DNA from: Paludibacter sp.
GTDB taxonomy: Bacteria; Bacteroidota; Bacteroidia; Bacteroidales; Paludibacteraceae
DNA: 50,292 nucleotides
Assembly (NCBI GenBank): GCA_028703105.1
Contig: JAQVNN010000008.1
Span: forward strand, 1 to 50,292
Direction of reading: 5' to 3'
Shown one piece after another: positions 32,259 to 41,373 of this stretch; positions within the stretch are counted from its first letter, which is position 1, and every line of letters starts with the position of its first letter. The notes beneath the pieces are model-generated. The model did no database searches. It was not told the DNA's origin and saw only the letters and a program-made list of their open reading frames with translations. The position numbers and the translations under genes were made by a program.

Positions 32259-34772
32259 CTACCTCAACATCGAGTAAATCAATGCCGTCATTGACGCCAG
32301 CGAGCTGGTCATTGTTATCACTTCTGCAGGATTCATTTTGTTCGTTAACTCTACCGGTTTTTTCGGAATCACTACTATGGATCCAGATACAACTTTTGGA
32401 TAGACTCTAATACCCAGGAAAGAACGGGTTCCTGTAACCTTACCATTAGGATATAGGACAAAAGCGTTCTTCTTCAGTGCTTTATTGGAAAATCCTCCTG
32501 ATGCAGTGATGTAGTCTTTGAAACTGTAAGAACTTGTATGAACCACGAAAGATGGATACATCACCTCACCTATTACTTTTACTGTTTGAGATTTTTTCGG
32601 AACATAAAGGATATCTCCGTCTTCAACAAAGATATCCTTATAGCTACCTGGTTGTTTCATAATCTCATTCAAGTTCAACGAAACAACTCCTTCTGAATGT
32701 AATAAATCCTGTATTTCCTGCACATTGGCAAGACCGGCAACGCTGTCAAGCGCATTTAGTTCTTCAACATTGCTAACCTGCATTTTATTCAGCATAGCCA
32801 TATCAATATTATTGTCTGAAGAACTCTGCAAAATCCTTCTCAGATTGCGACTGAGTATATTGCTCATCGAATTTTTACTTGCACCTTTATTTTCATTACG
32901 AATTAAATAGGCCCCGCCAACAAAAGCAAACTTGGTAAAACCACCGGACATCTTAACCAAATCTGAAACTTTGATGTTTTTGTGTTCTATGTTATAATAT
33001 CCCGGATTTTTCACCTCTCCTTCTATTGATGCAATGCGGATTTCTTCTATTCCTTCAATGGGTCTCACGATAATCAGGTCGCCATTTTCCAACGTCATAT
33101 CACCTGACCCTTCATCAATATTAAGGTCTTTGTCTAATTTAAAACTGACATTAAATGACTTCTTGTTTCCCCCTTCCATTTTTGCCGGGTCTTTGATAAT
33201 CCGGATTAACTGAACATTATCAGCAGAAGCTTTTTCAGTAAACCCTTTTGCCTGGTATATCAGGTCTCTGACAGTCATTTTCATGGTAAGCGGGTATTCT
33301 CCCGGCTTAATAACCTCTCCCTCTATAAAAACAACCTGATCTTCCATAAAGACCATTATTGAATCAACCCTGACCGAATCGCCTTTCATTAACAGAATAT
33401 CCTTGTTTTCACCATTTAAAACTTTCCCCAGATTAAAACTAATCATTTCGGGTATTTCATTTTTTCGTTGACGCTTGATGGTAGCCATGTTGACAAAGGC
33501 TTCATCCAATAATCCGCCTGCTTTTTTTATCAAACTTTTAATGGTCAAATCAGGAGTCAGCGCGTATCCTCCGGGTCGGAAAACGGCACCAGACAATTCG
33601 ACACGATTGTCATACACATCCTCAACTGGTGCAATATAGATAGAATCACCTGCTTTAACAAGGCTTGTTGCGACATACGATTCAGGGATGTCAATAACCG
33701 TCCTTTGTGCCCCAGAATACCTGAAAACTGATACCATGGAACGATTGGCATTTTCGCGGAATCCACCCGCATAATTAAGTAAATCGTACAACGATTCTCC
33801 TTGTGCCACTTCATAAATTCCTCTTCTGTTGATTGCCCCGTCAACAACAACCTTGTTTTTGTTTGGTTCAATAACGATAACATCATTATCCTGCAGAACA
33901 ATATTATTGCTTAACTTTCCTGTCATCAAGAACTGATAGAAATCAATCACGGCAACAGTTTTTTCATTCCTCACCACCCTGATATTACGCATGGAACCTA
34001 TTTTTCCAGGTCCGCCACAAGCATACAGTGCATTGACAACTGTTGCCAACGAAGGCAGGGTGTAAGTACCCGGATAAGTAGCCTCTCCAACAACAACAAT
34101 CTTTATGCTTCGGATGTTTCCCAAACTGAGACTTACATTAGTTTCTCCGGATACAATTCCTGAATAATACTTTGAAAGTTCATTCTTGACAATTTTTGTT
34201 GCATTTTCTATGGTCAATCCTCCAACTTTAACCGGCCCTGCATTGGGAATACGTATCCTGCCTTCAGGAGTTACTTTCAATTTATAACTCACATCATATA
34301 AGCCTGATACATCTACCAGCAATTCATCATTGGTACCGATAATATAATTCGCCGGTGTAGGCAAGTACAAGTTTGGCTCAAAGGAAACTTTCGATCTATC
34401 AAAAATTTCTGAACCAAAAACTCTCAGTTTCTTTTTGTCTTCTTCTTTCTTAAATTTTCGGTAAAGCGAGTCTTCTATAAAAAAACGGTCATCGATATAA
34501 TATGGATCCTGATCTTCCGGAAGCGTGGAATTAATAGAATTAATATACTTGCGAAACTCTGACATTTGTTGTGGAGTTGAGCCCATACTTCCTCCTTTAT
34601 TACCAAGGATATTTTGTTGTGTAGATAGTTTCCCCTGTAAAGATGAGTTTTGTCCTGATTCCACCCGTTGTTGCAACTGCATGCGCTGTTGAGGGCTTAT
34701 TTTGTCAAAATCTTGTGCGTGTAATCCGACGAACGTAACTATAAGTAAAAGAAGTAATTCGTATTTCTTCAT
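32259..34772 (-). CDS. Multi-SLBB polysaccharide export protein (Wza family)
   Basis: 837 residues from ATG 34772, with an SPI-type signal peptide (YELLLLLIVTFVGLHAQ). A Poly_export domain is recognised by YIIGTNDELLVDVSG and IRIPNAGPVKVGGLT. At least five SLBB repeats follow, for example IVVVGEATYPGTYTLPS, VDGAINRRGIYEVAQGES, ELSGAVFRPGGYALTP, IEGEVIKPGEYPLTM and VIGEVMYPSF. A short hydrophobic segment lies near the C-terminus. It should form or gate the outer-membrane export channel. The frame extends to 34859, but that start lies upstream of the -7 element at 34837-34844. The Nudix gene is divergent. Confidence 0.92.
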   Translation of the reverse strand: MKKYELLLLLIVTFVGLHAQDFDKISPQQRMQLQQRVESGQNSSLQGKLSTQQNILGNKGGSMGSTPQQMSEFRKYINSINSTLPEDQDPYYIDDRFFIEDSLYRKFKKEEDKKKLRVFGSEIFDRSKVSFEPNLYLPTPANYIIGTNDELLVDVSGLYDVSYKLKVTPEGRIRIPNAGPVKVGGLTIENATKIVKNELSKYYSGIVSGETNVSLSLGNIRSIKIVVVGEATYPGTYTLPSLATVVNALYACGGPGKIGSMRNIRVVRNEKTVAVIDFYQFLMTGKLSNNIVLQDNDVIVIEPNKNKVVVDGAINRRGIYEVAQGESLYDLLNYAGGFRENANRSMVSVFRYSGAQRTVIDIPESYVATSLVKAGDSIYIAPVEDVYDNRVELSGAVFRPGGYALTPDLTIKSLIKKAGGLLDEAFVNMATIKRQRKNEIPEMISFNLGKVLNGENKDILLMKGDSVRVDSIMVFMEDQVVFIEGEVIKPGEYPLTMKMTVRDLIYQAKGFTEKASADNVQLIRIIKDPAKMEGGNKKSFNVSFKLDKDLNIDEGSGDMTLENGDLIIVRPIEGIEEIRIASIEGEVKNPGYYNIEHKNIKVSDLVKMSGGFTKFAFVGGAYLIRNENKGASKNSMSNILSRNLRRILQSSSDNNIDMAMLNKMQVSNVEELNALDSVAGLANVQEIQDLLHSEGVVSLNLNEIMKQPGSYKDIFVEDGDILYVPKKSQTVKVIGEVMYPSFVVHTSSYSFKDYITASGGFSNKALKKNAFVLYPNGKVTGTRSFLGIRVYPKVVSGSIVVIPKKPVELTNKMNPAEVITMTSSLASMTALIYSMLR

Positions 34773-34836
34773 AAGAATAAATAATTTATTATTTTCTATC
34801 GTAAACCCAACTCTGGTCGAAAGAAAATTAATCCGA

Positions 34837-34844
34837 CAAATGTA
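34837..34844 (-). promoter_or_regulatory. -7 element of the SLBB gene
   Basis: The minus strand reads TACATTTG, predicting a start near 34831 and a 59-nt leader to ATG 34772. It supports the shorter start of the SLBB protein. No clear -33 TTTG. Confidence 0.5.
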
Positions 34845-34927
34845 CAAAAAAATATACAATATTTATAACGAAAAAACACCTCAGATAGTATATCTCCGGA
34901 AAGGGAAGATAAATATTATTTATTTCG

Positions 34928-34935
34928 TAAATTTG
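34928..34935 (+). promoter_or_regulatory. -7 element of the Nudix gene
   Basis: TAAATTTG lies 13 bp before the Nudix ATG at 34949, predicting a leader of about 8-10 nt. The upstream sequence has no clear TTTG at -33. Confidence 0.5.
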
Positions 34936-34948
34936 CGCTCAAAAAAAC

Positions 34949-35467
34949 ATGAAAGATGAATTCTTTCCCTTGGTTGATGATGCCGGTAATATCATAGGTA
35001 AAGCGAGTCGCAGCGAATGTCACAGTGGCAGCTTTTTATTACACCCGGTAGTACACCTGCACGTCTTGAACTCAAAAGGAGAGCTTTTTCTTCAAAAAAG
35101 AGCCAGCACAAAAGACATACAACCTGATAAATGGGACACTGCTGTAGGAGGTCATGTTGATTATGGAGAATCAATCTACGAGGCGCTTTCAAGAGAAGTC
35201 CGTGAAGAATTGGGCATAACAGTCTTTACTCCGGTTTTTATAGCTTATTACAAATACACTTCTGATATTGAATCAGAATTTGTCCATAGTTTTTATGCTG
35301 TTTATGACGGAAGAATTTTCCCTGATCCAGTTGAAATTTCAGAAGGAAGGTTCTGGTCTTTTGAAGAAATTACAGCACAAATAGGGAAAGGCATATTTAC
35401 ACCCAATTTCGAATACGAATTAAAGCATCTGCTTCACAATAGGTTGTTTGGTTGTTCTGAAAAATAA
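34949..35467 (+). CDS. Nudix hydrolase (YfcD/IPP-isomerase-like)
   Basis: 172 residues with a perfect Nudix box at 68-90: GHVDYGE, seven residues, then REVREELGI. The N-terminus (PLVDDAGNIIGKASRSE, then LHPVVHLHVLNSKGELFLQKR) resembles the YfcD and isopentenyl-diphosphate isomerase-like branch. The substrate is unknown. It is the only plus-strand gene inside the polysaccharide locus, between the SLBB gene and wzc, and appears to have its own promoter, so it may be unrelated to the glycan pathway. Confidence 0.9.
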   Translation: MKDEFFPLVDDAGNIIGKASRSECHSGSFLLHPVVHLHVLNSKGELFLQKRASTKDIQPDKWDTAVGGHVDYGESIYEALSREVREELGITVFTPVFIAYYKYTSDIESEFVHSFYAVYDGRIFPDPVEISEGRFWSFEEITAQIGKGIFTPNFEYELKHLLHNRLFGCSEK

Positions 35468-35483
35468 AAACCCGGGCAAAAAA

Positions 35484-37928
35484 TTAAATTTCTTTTTTAT
35501 CATCCTGATAATACTCGAAATAAGTATCTGATTTTTTGTTTTTATCCTTGCTCCCGGAAGAAGTATAACCATAGCCATAACCATACCCATAAGCTCCCAG
35601 CCCATAACTCTTACTTTTTCCATAAGCATATTTTCTCGAGTAATACTGAGAATAACTGCTTGATTCAACTTCCACGTCATTTAATACCGAATAAAATTGA
35701 TTTACATTATCATCCTTCAATTGATTAGAAAGATTACGCACAAACATTTTATTCGTTTTATTACTCCTGATGACAAAAAGATTTATATCCGACAACGACG
35801 CAAAAGAATAAGCATCAGCTACCACACCAATCGGACTGGTATCAACGATGATAAATTCATATCTTTTGCGTAATTCTTCAAACATTTTAACTAAGTTCTC
35901 GGATCTAATTAATTCACCGGCATTAGGGGGAACTGTTCCGGCCGTAATGAAATCAAACTCAGCTCCCGGGGGGCGGATAATAATTTCATCGAGTGTACAT
36001 TGATTCGCTAAATAATTAGAGACACCCACGTTGTTTTCAACTCCCAGACGTTTGTAAACACTAGGTTTACGAATATCCATATCAACCAGCAAGGTTTTCG
36101 GACTTGCCATCGCATAGACACAAGCCATGTTGATACAAAAATAGGTTTTTCCGTCACCTGATTCAGAGGATGTTACCATGATAGTAATGTCTGATTTCCT
36201 CTTAGCAAGAAACTCTATCCTGGTGCGGATAACACGGAACATCTCGGTGAATGAGGACCTGGGATTATCTGCAACAATATAAGGGCTTTCAGAATTAGTA
36301 TGCCGAACCAGTCCAATCAATGGGAATACGCAAAACTTTTCAACATCTTTACTTGTACGGATGGTATTATTGAGTAATTCTTTCAGCACAACATAACCTG
36401 CCGGGAGCAATATTCCAAGCACAAGAAAAATCATCGTAGTTTTTGATTTGGCCCCCTGATTGGTTACTGCTATTGTCCTTGCCCTGTCAAGGATATTGTT
36501 ATCCGGCGTATTTGAAGCTTTTAATATTTGTGCCTCTGCCCTTTTCTGTAAAAACATAGTATAATAGCTATCGTTCATTCGATAATTTCTTTCGATACCT
36601 ATCATTTCCAATTCTTTTTCAGGAAGATTTTCAATTTGTCCTTGTACTTCAGCAAGCCTGCGGTTTAAATCCTGTCTTTGGATTTCATTCGAAGTCTGCA
36701 TATTTTTTACCACTTCATTAATAGCAACCTTCACATTTTCAATATCGCGTGTATATTTTGCATGAAACATATTTTTCTCACTCAGCTCACTTCTTTTAAT
36801 GATAAGGTCGTTAATTTGCTGCACCAGGGCCATCAACATGGGTTCATTCAATCCCAGACTTGTTGGAGCAATGATGGCGCCTTCGCTGAGATTTGTCCGG
36901 ATATATTTATCCAGGTAAGTCAGATAAGTTTCTTTTAACCTGATCTGATTCAGTTCATTATCATATGCAGTTGCTTTGTTTAACAGTTCACCCGATAAAC
37001 TACCCACATCTATCAACTGATTTTTTTTTCTGAAAGAAGTCAAATCGTCCTCAGAGGTGGCCAAAGATTTTGAGACATGTTCGAGCTGCTCATCAATAAA
37101 ATTGATGGTGTTGGTTGCGGCATCATTTTTTCTTTCCAGATTCGACATAAGATAAATTTCACACAATTTGTTGATGAAATCCACATCCCGCTGAGGAGTT
37201 TGACTAGTCATCGAGATCTCGAGTATCGATGATCCTTCCATAACGAAGTTCAAATTAAGTCGGCCAGAGAACTCATCAATGAGCGATTCTTTTGTCCTGA
37301 ATCTGAAATACATTTCTTCATCAGCCATTGTATCATTGGCGTCATAAACCGTTAAGAACATCAAATGATTCTGGAGCAATTCCCCGAACCTGCCGGTAAT
37401 TTTGAATCCCTTGGGCAAGCGATCTTCTTCTTCTGTTATGGTATAAGTCCCATCAACTTTAATGCTGATTTTAAACAAAATACCATAAGCCTCCGGAGAA
37501 ACATATTCAGTTTCAATGTAGATAGGCGACGAATCATATAAGTTTCTGGTCTTGAACCTTCCTTTTGATATGTATTCAGTCTGAAGCAAGGGCAGGCTGT
37601 CAACCACACGTCCCATCAGGTCATATGAGGCAATCATGATAACCTGATTGTTTACGTTACGGTAACTTTCCTGAATTCCAAACCCCTGCATCAGCACCTG
37701 TGCGCTGTTCATCATAGATCTGCTCTCGTCGATAATAACAGTTGCAGTTGACTTAAATTCAGGAAGCCATTTCCTGTTTTGCATATAAGACAGCGTGAGT
37801 GTTACGAACAGTCCGATAAGGAAAAGATACCAATGACTCACAAAATGCATTACCCATTCCATGAGATCAAAAGAAGACTCCTCTTCCTGAAAAGCCTGTT
37901 TGTCTGTATTTTTCTTTACTTCTTCCAT
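35484..37928 (-). CDS. Polysaccharide biosynthesis tyrosine autokinase (Wzc-like)
   Basis: 814 residues combining a co-polymerase and a BY-kinase. There is a Wzz-type domain with two transmembrane helices (about 38-56 and about 505-525), a GNVR-like coiled-coil region, and a cytoplasmic kinase: Walker A SSESGDGKTYF at about 588-598, Walker A' LLVDMDIRKP and Walker B FIIVDTSPIGV. The C-terminal 60 residues carry 14 tyrosines, including a run of five GY/AY dipeptides, the expected autophosphorylation cluster. It would control polymerisation and export through its phosphorylation state. It follows the two Wza-like genes in the same direction. A partner phosphatase (Wzb type) is not seen in this window. 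Confidence 0.94.
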   Translation of the reverse strand: MEEVKKNTDKQAFQEEESSFDLMEWVMHFVSHWYLFLIGLFVTLTLSYMQNRKWLPEFKSTATVIIDESRSMMNSAQVLMQGFGIQESYRNVNNQVIMIASYDLMGRVVDSLPLLQTEYISKGRFKTRNLYDSSPIYIETEYVSPEAYGILFKISIKVDGTYTITEEEDRLPKGFKITGRFGELLQNHLMFLTVYDANDTMADEEMYFRFRTKESLIDEFSGRLNLNFVMEGSSILEISMTSQTPQRDVDFINKLCEIYLMSNLERKNDAATNTINFIDEQLEHVSKSLATSEDDLTSFRKKNQLIDVGSLSGELLNKATAYDNELNQIRLKETYLTYLDKYIRTNLSEGAIIAPTSLGLNEPMLMALVQQINDLIIKRSELSEKNMFHAKYTRDIENVKVAINEVVKNMQTSNEIQRQDLNRRLAEVQGQIENLPEKELEMIGIERNYRMNDSYYTMFLQKRAEAQILKASNTPDNNILDRARTIAVTNQGAKSKTTMIFLVLGILLPAGYVVLKELLNNTIRTSKDVEKFCVFPLIGLVRHTNSESPYIVADNPRSSFTEMFRVIRTRIEFLAKRKSDITIMVTSSESGDGKTYFCINMACVYAMASPKTLLVDMDIRKPSVYKRLGVENNVGVSNYLANQCTLDEIIIRPPGAEFDFITAGTVPPNAGELIRSENLVKMFEELRKRYEFIIVDTSPIGVVADAYSFASLSDINLFVIRSNKTNKMFVRNLSNQLKDDNVNQFYSVLNDVEVESSSYSQYYSRKYAYGKSKSYGLGAYGYGYGYGYTSSGSKDKNKKSDTYFEYYQDDKKEI

Positions 37929-37978
37929 AAGCTACTACAATAACACTTCTTTCGCAAATAAATTGTATGAAAATTATT

Positions 37979-38734
37979 CTACTTGAAATAGAAAATAACC
38001 ATAAACAACAAACTCAATGAAGATGAAATAAGCGAAATAAATGAGCTGTAATTATTTACTTTATAAAAACTCGCCGGATTCTTCTGCACATAGATGATGT
38101 CATTCGGATAAATATAATAATATTTTGAATTGATGATACTAAGCGGACGGATATCAAACTCCAACACCTCTGTTCCATTAACCGTTTCTCTGATTATCCT
38201 TACATTTTTATAATCACCGGTATAACTAATTTCTCCTGACATTGAAAGGGCTTGAAATAAGGTAAGTTTATCCTTAAATATAGGATAAACCCCTGTTCCG
38301 GCCTCTCCAATCACAGTAAAATTTTTGTTGGCCAATGTCAATTTAACTGCAGCGTCGGGAATCAGTTCCTTAAATCTGTTTTCAACAACAATTGCTGCTT
38401 CATTCAAGGTTAAACCTGCAACCGGAATGTTTTTAACAAAAGGGAAATCAACGGTTCCGTCAGGATAAACCCGGTACGAAACATTGCTTTGTGCGCTAGA
38501 AAGGGTTTGGTTGCTGGTTATCAGTCTGGAAATCGTTTCATCAGAAGTAATTAACCTGAATAATAACTCATCATTAATTTTAATGCGGTATTCCTCATAA
38601 TCGAGCGCTTTATAAACAGGCAAGCGCTTATTATGCTCCTGCAATAATCCAACATGACGATAACTGTAGCAAGAACTTAGCAGCAACATGATAAGAGGGA
38701 AAAATATTATGTATTTTTTCTGCATCATATTCAA
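37979..38734 (-). CDS. Polysaccharide export lipoprotein (Wza-like), second copy
   Basis: 251 residues with a lipoprotein signal (IMLLLSSCYSYR), a Poly_export domain (RIKINDELLFRLITS, VYPDGTVDFPFVKNIPVAG), one SLBB-like repeat (FTVIGEAGTGVYPIF) and a C-terminal hydrophobic helix. It is a clear paralogue of the preceding gene, sharing the NSKYYYIYPNDIIYVQK / NSEYYYIEPNDVIYIQK segment. It is 18 bp after it and 50 bp before wzc, so all three form one unit. Confidence 0.92.
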   Translation of the reverse strand: MNMMQKKYIIFFPLIMLLLSSCYSYRHVGLLQEHNKRLPVYKALDYEEYRIKINDELLFRLITSDETISRLITSNQTLSSAQSNVSYRVYPDGTVDFPFVKNIPVAGLTLNEAAIVVENRFKELIPDAAVKLTLANKNFTVIGEAGTGVYPIFKDKLTLFQALSMSGEISYTGDYKNVRIIRETVNGTEVLEFDIRPLSIINSKYYYIYPNDIIYVQKNPASFYKVNNYSSFISLISSSLSLLFMVIFYFK

Positions 38735-38752
38735 ATTGGTTGTTTTGTCCGC

Positions 38753-39550
38753 TTAATTACCGCTACCACCTGTAAATAAAATATTGTACATAAAAATTCC
38801 GAATGAAATCGTCGAAATTGTTGTAGCAATCAACGAGGGCAAATTCAATATACTAAAAAATTGTTCATCCAGCTTCTGAATGTAAATCACATCATTTGGT
38901 TCAATATAATAATATTCCGAATTTAAAATAGATTCACTGCGTAAATCAAAAACCTTCACCACGGTACCATGGTCCGTTTCCCGTATTATCCGCACCCTAC
39001 TCCTGTCGGCATAAGTTCCTGCATCACCAGCCATGGCCAGCGCCTGAAAGATATTTATTTTTTCTCTGAGAATAGGATAATATCCGGTTCTGTTTGCACC
39101 TATGATACTGAAATAGCGGTTTACAACGCGCAATTCGATGGTACTGAAAGAATATAACGGTTCAATGGCTTTTTCCAGTGTTCGGGTTGCCTCCCTGGCC
39201 GTTTTACCGGCAACCGAAACTTCACCTATCATAGGAAAAACAATGCTTCCGTTTGGTTGCACGGTATAAGAGTATAAATCCGCTTGAGGATTAGCGTCCA
39301 TGCTGACTGACAACAGCTGGTTATACGGCCCGTTAAACAGCGCATTTGTTTCTTCATGTGTCGAATATACCCGGACAAAAATTTTATCTCCTGTCCTGAG
39401 GCGATAATCCTCATATGCCACACTGTCTTTATAAGCCGGGATAATGTTATTCGGATCCTGCATATAATTTAATTTGCGTGCTGTCACACAAGAGCTTAAC
39501 TGCACAAGCAAAAATGAAATAAATAGAAGGCGAAGACAGATTCTATACAT
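38753..39550 (-). CDS. Polysaccharide export lipoprotein (Wza-like), first copy
   Basis: 265 residues with a lipobox (LLVQLSSCVTAR), a Poly_export domain (YRLRTGDKIFVRVYS, VQPNGSIVFPMIGEVSVAG), one SLBB-like repeat (FSIIGANRTGYYPILRE) and a C-terminal hydrophobic helix. A TTG at 39553 also opens the frame; ATG 39550 is preferred. It is the first gene of the wza-wza-wzc unit, with a well-formed promoter at 39579-39611. Confidence 0.92.
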   Translation of the reverse strand: MYRICLRLLFISFLLVQLSSCVTARKLNYMQDPNNIIPAYKDSVAYEDYRLRTGDKIFVRVYSTHEETNALFNGPYNQLLSVSMDANPQADLYSYTVQPNGSIVFPMIGEVSVAGKTAREATRTLEKAIEPLYSFSTIELRVVNRYFSIIGANRTGYYPILREKINIFQALAMAGDAGTYADRSRVRIIRETDHGTVVKVFDLRSESILNSEYYYIEPNDVIYIQKLDEQFFSILNLPSLIATTISTISFGIFMYNILFTGGSGN

Positions 39551-39578
39551 CAATTCAGGAAATAGTTATAGAGTTTCG

Positions 39579-39611
39579 CAAAGATAAAGAAAATTACTTT
39601 ATTTTTGCAAA
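39579..39611 (-). promoter_or_regulatory. -33/-7 promoter of the wza-wza-wzc unit
   Basis: The minus strand has TTTG (39611-39608), a 21-bp spacer, and TATCTTTG (39586-39579), matching TAnnTTTG. RNA should begin near 39573, about 22 nt before ATG 39550. It overlaps the opposing promoter of the beta-barrel gene. Confidence 0.75.
39600..39607 (+). promoter_or_regulatory. -7 element of the beta-barrel-UbiA-maf unit
   Basis: TATTTTTG matches TAnnTTTG. It predicts a start near 39613 and a 16-nt leader to ATG 39630. The -33 region is a weak TTTC at 39574-39577. Confidence 0.6.
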
Positions 39612-39629
39612 AAAAACACATTAAATGCT

Positions 39630-40364
39630 ATGCGTAATTTTAATTTATTGATTTTGCTGGTTGTATTCTCCGGAGCTTATGCACAAGACGATTATACTTA
39701 CGAAATAAAGCCTGCGCAACCCAGTATGCAAGAAGAGAAACAGGGTGAATTTTTTATGGGATTTAATCTAAGTCCGACGATTTCCTGGTTGAATATTGAC
39801 CACAACGATTTACATACCGACGGTGCAACCATAACCGGCGGGTTCGGACTTACAGCTGAATACTATACGGGCAGAATTTTCTCCCTGGTCAGCGGGATAA
39901 ATTTCATTTTGCCCGGTGGATATGCATTTGATAGTCGCTCTTTGTCGGATAACAACACAAAAAACAACTTCAGGATTAATTATCCTGCCATTGAAGTCCC
40001 TGTTTTACTAAGAATCAACACATTACCTTTTGAAAAAACAACCTATTATGCACAAGGTGGTATTTCCGCAGCTTACCGGTTTGCAGCAAGTGAATTCCAC
40101 AGGGCAGCTTCATTTGAATCGGCTGATGAAAAAAAGGATATATCACACCTCATTCATCCTTCCCTATTGAACCTGCAGGTAGGGTTTGGGGCAAAATTCA
40201 GGTTCATCAAAAAATATTATTTATTTGCCGAAGTAAATTACAAAAATTCAATCATCAATATTGCTGATGAAAAAGGTTATTTAAGTGAAGGAAGATATCC
40301 GGCCGGGGGAATCCCAACGATACTGAACGGGAACATGATTTTTTCTGTAGGAGTGTTATTCTGA
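39630..40364 (+). CDS. Porin-family outer-membrane beta-barrel protein
   Basis: 244 residues with a signal peptide (NFNLLILLVVFSGAYAQ), FFMGFNLSPTISWLN, then a series of beta-strands (TGGFGLTAEYYTGRIFSL, GISAAYRFAAS, GFGAKFRFIKKYYLFAEV) and a terminal aromatic strand (NMIFSVGVLF). It resembles the PorT/OmpW-like small barrels common in Bacteroidota. The function is unknown. It is the first gene of the plus-strand unit with the UbiA enzyme and maf, 11 bp before the next gene. Confidence 0.85.
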   Translation: MRNFNLLILLVVFSGAYAQDDYTYEIKPAQPSMQEEKQGEFFMGFNLSPTISWLNIDHNDLHTDGATITGGFGLTAEYYTGRIFSLVSGINFILPGGYAFDSRSLSDNNTKNNFRINYPAIEVPVLLRINTLPFEKTTYYAQGGISAAYRFAASEFHRAASFESADEKKDISHLIHPSLLNLQVGFGAKFRFIKKYYLFAEVNYKNSIINIADEKGYLSEGRYPAGGIPTILNGNMIFSVGVLF

Positions 40365-40375
40365 TTATTATTCAC

Positions 40376-41362
40376 ATGCTTAGATACCTTAAATTAATAA
40401 GAACTCAAAACCTGGTATTTATCATATTCATTCAGTATATGATGCGGCAGTTTGTACTTGTTCCCCTGCTGGAAACTTACGGACTTAATCTTCATAGCGA
40501 ACAATTACATTTACTACTGCTAATCGCTGCTTCTGTACTGATTGCCGCCGGAGGATATGTTGTGAACGATTATTTTGATGCAAAAATAGACTTACTCAAT
40601 AAGCCCGGAAAGGTATTGGTTGGTAAAAGCATTTCTAAACAAACAGCGATGCTGATGCATCAACTGCTCACGCTATCCGGAGTTAGCATCGGACTGATGT
40701 TGGCCTGGTGGCTCAAAAGCACTTCACTGGCTTTAATTTTCGTGGTTATTCCGGGATTGCTCTGGTTTTATTCTGCAAGTTACAAGCGTCAGTTAATAAT
40801 AGGGAACCTGGTAATAGCTTTTCTTTCGGCAACTTCGGTTATCATCGTTGCTATCAGTGAAATTGCCTTGCTTAAAATTCAATACAGAGATTTGATTTAC
40901 AGCACCCCGGTAGCTACGCAGTTGTATGCCTGGACAGGTGGTTTTGCCATCTTCTCATTTTTGCTGACCTGGATACGGGAAATCATCAAAGACATGGAAG
41001 ACGAATATGGCGACAGGGAACTCGAGTGCCGGACCATGCCTATTGTATGGGGAAAAACCGCCTCAAAATCGTGTGTCATTCTACTAGTGTGCATCACCAT
41101 TGCTCTGCTGTTTTACATCAATCATTTTTACATTGATTTTCAAGGAACCCTCACCCTCAGATACATCATTTTCGGACTGGTATTCCCGTTTGGATTTTTA
41201 TGCTATCTGCTGATTAAAGCAAAAAGTCCTACCGATTTTCATCAGGCTGCTGTCTTAACAAAATTTATCATGTTTATCGGTTTACTTTATACTCCTGTTT
41301 TCTATTTTTTACTTGCCCGGGAAACCGGCATTAAACTGTTTCACCTTTTCACTTTACAATAA
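40376..41362 (+). CDS. UbiA family prenyltransferase
   Basis: 328 residues with about nine transmembrane helices. The two aspartate-rich motifs are present: VVNDYFDAKIDLLNKPGK and DMEDEYGDRELECRTMP, as needed to bind the prenyl diphosphate through magnesium. Bacteroidota homologues of this type are usually annotated as geranylgeranylglycerol-phosphate geranylgeranyltransferases, but the acceptor cannot be decided from sequence; menaquinone-type acceptors are an alternative. It lies between a barrel gene and maf in one unit. Confidence 0.88.
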   Translation: MLRYLKLIRTQNLVFIIFIQYMMRQFVLVPLLETYGLNLHSEQLHLLLLIAASVLIAAGGYVVNDYFDAKIDLLNKPGKVLVGKSISKQTAMLMHQLLTLSGVSIGLMLAWWLKSTSLALIFVVIPGLLWFYSASYKRQLIIGNLVIAFLSATSVIIVAISEIALLKIQYRDLIYSTPVATQLYAWTGGFAIFSFLLTWIREIIKDMEDEYGDRELECRTMPIVWGKTASKSCVILLVCITIALLFYINHFYIDFQGTLTLRYIIFGLVFPFGFLCYLLIKAKSPTDFHQAAVLTKFIMFIGLLYTPVFYFLLARETGIKLFHLFTLQ

Positions 41363-41373
41363 TTGGTCAGCCC

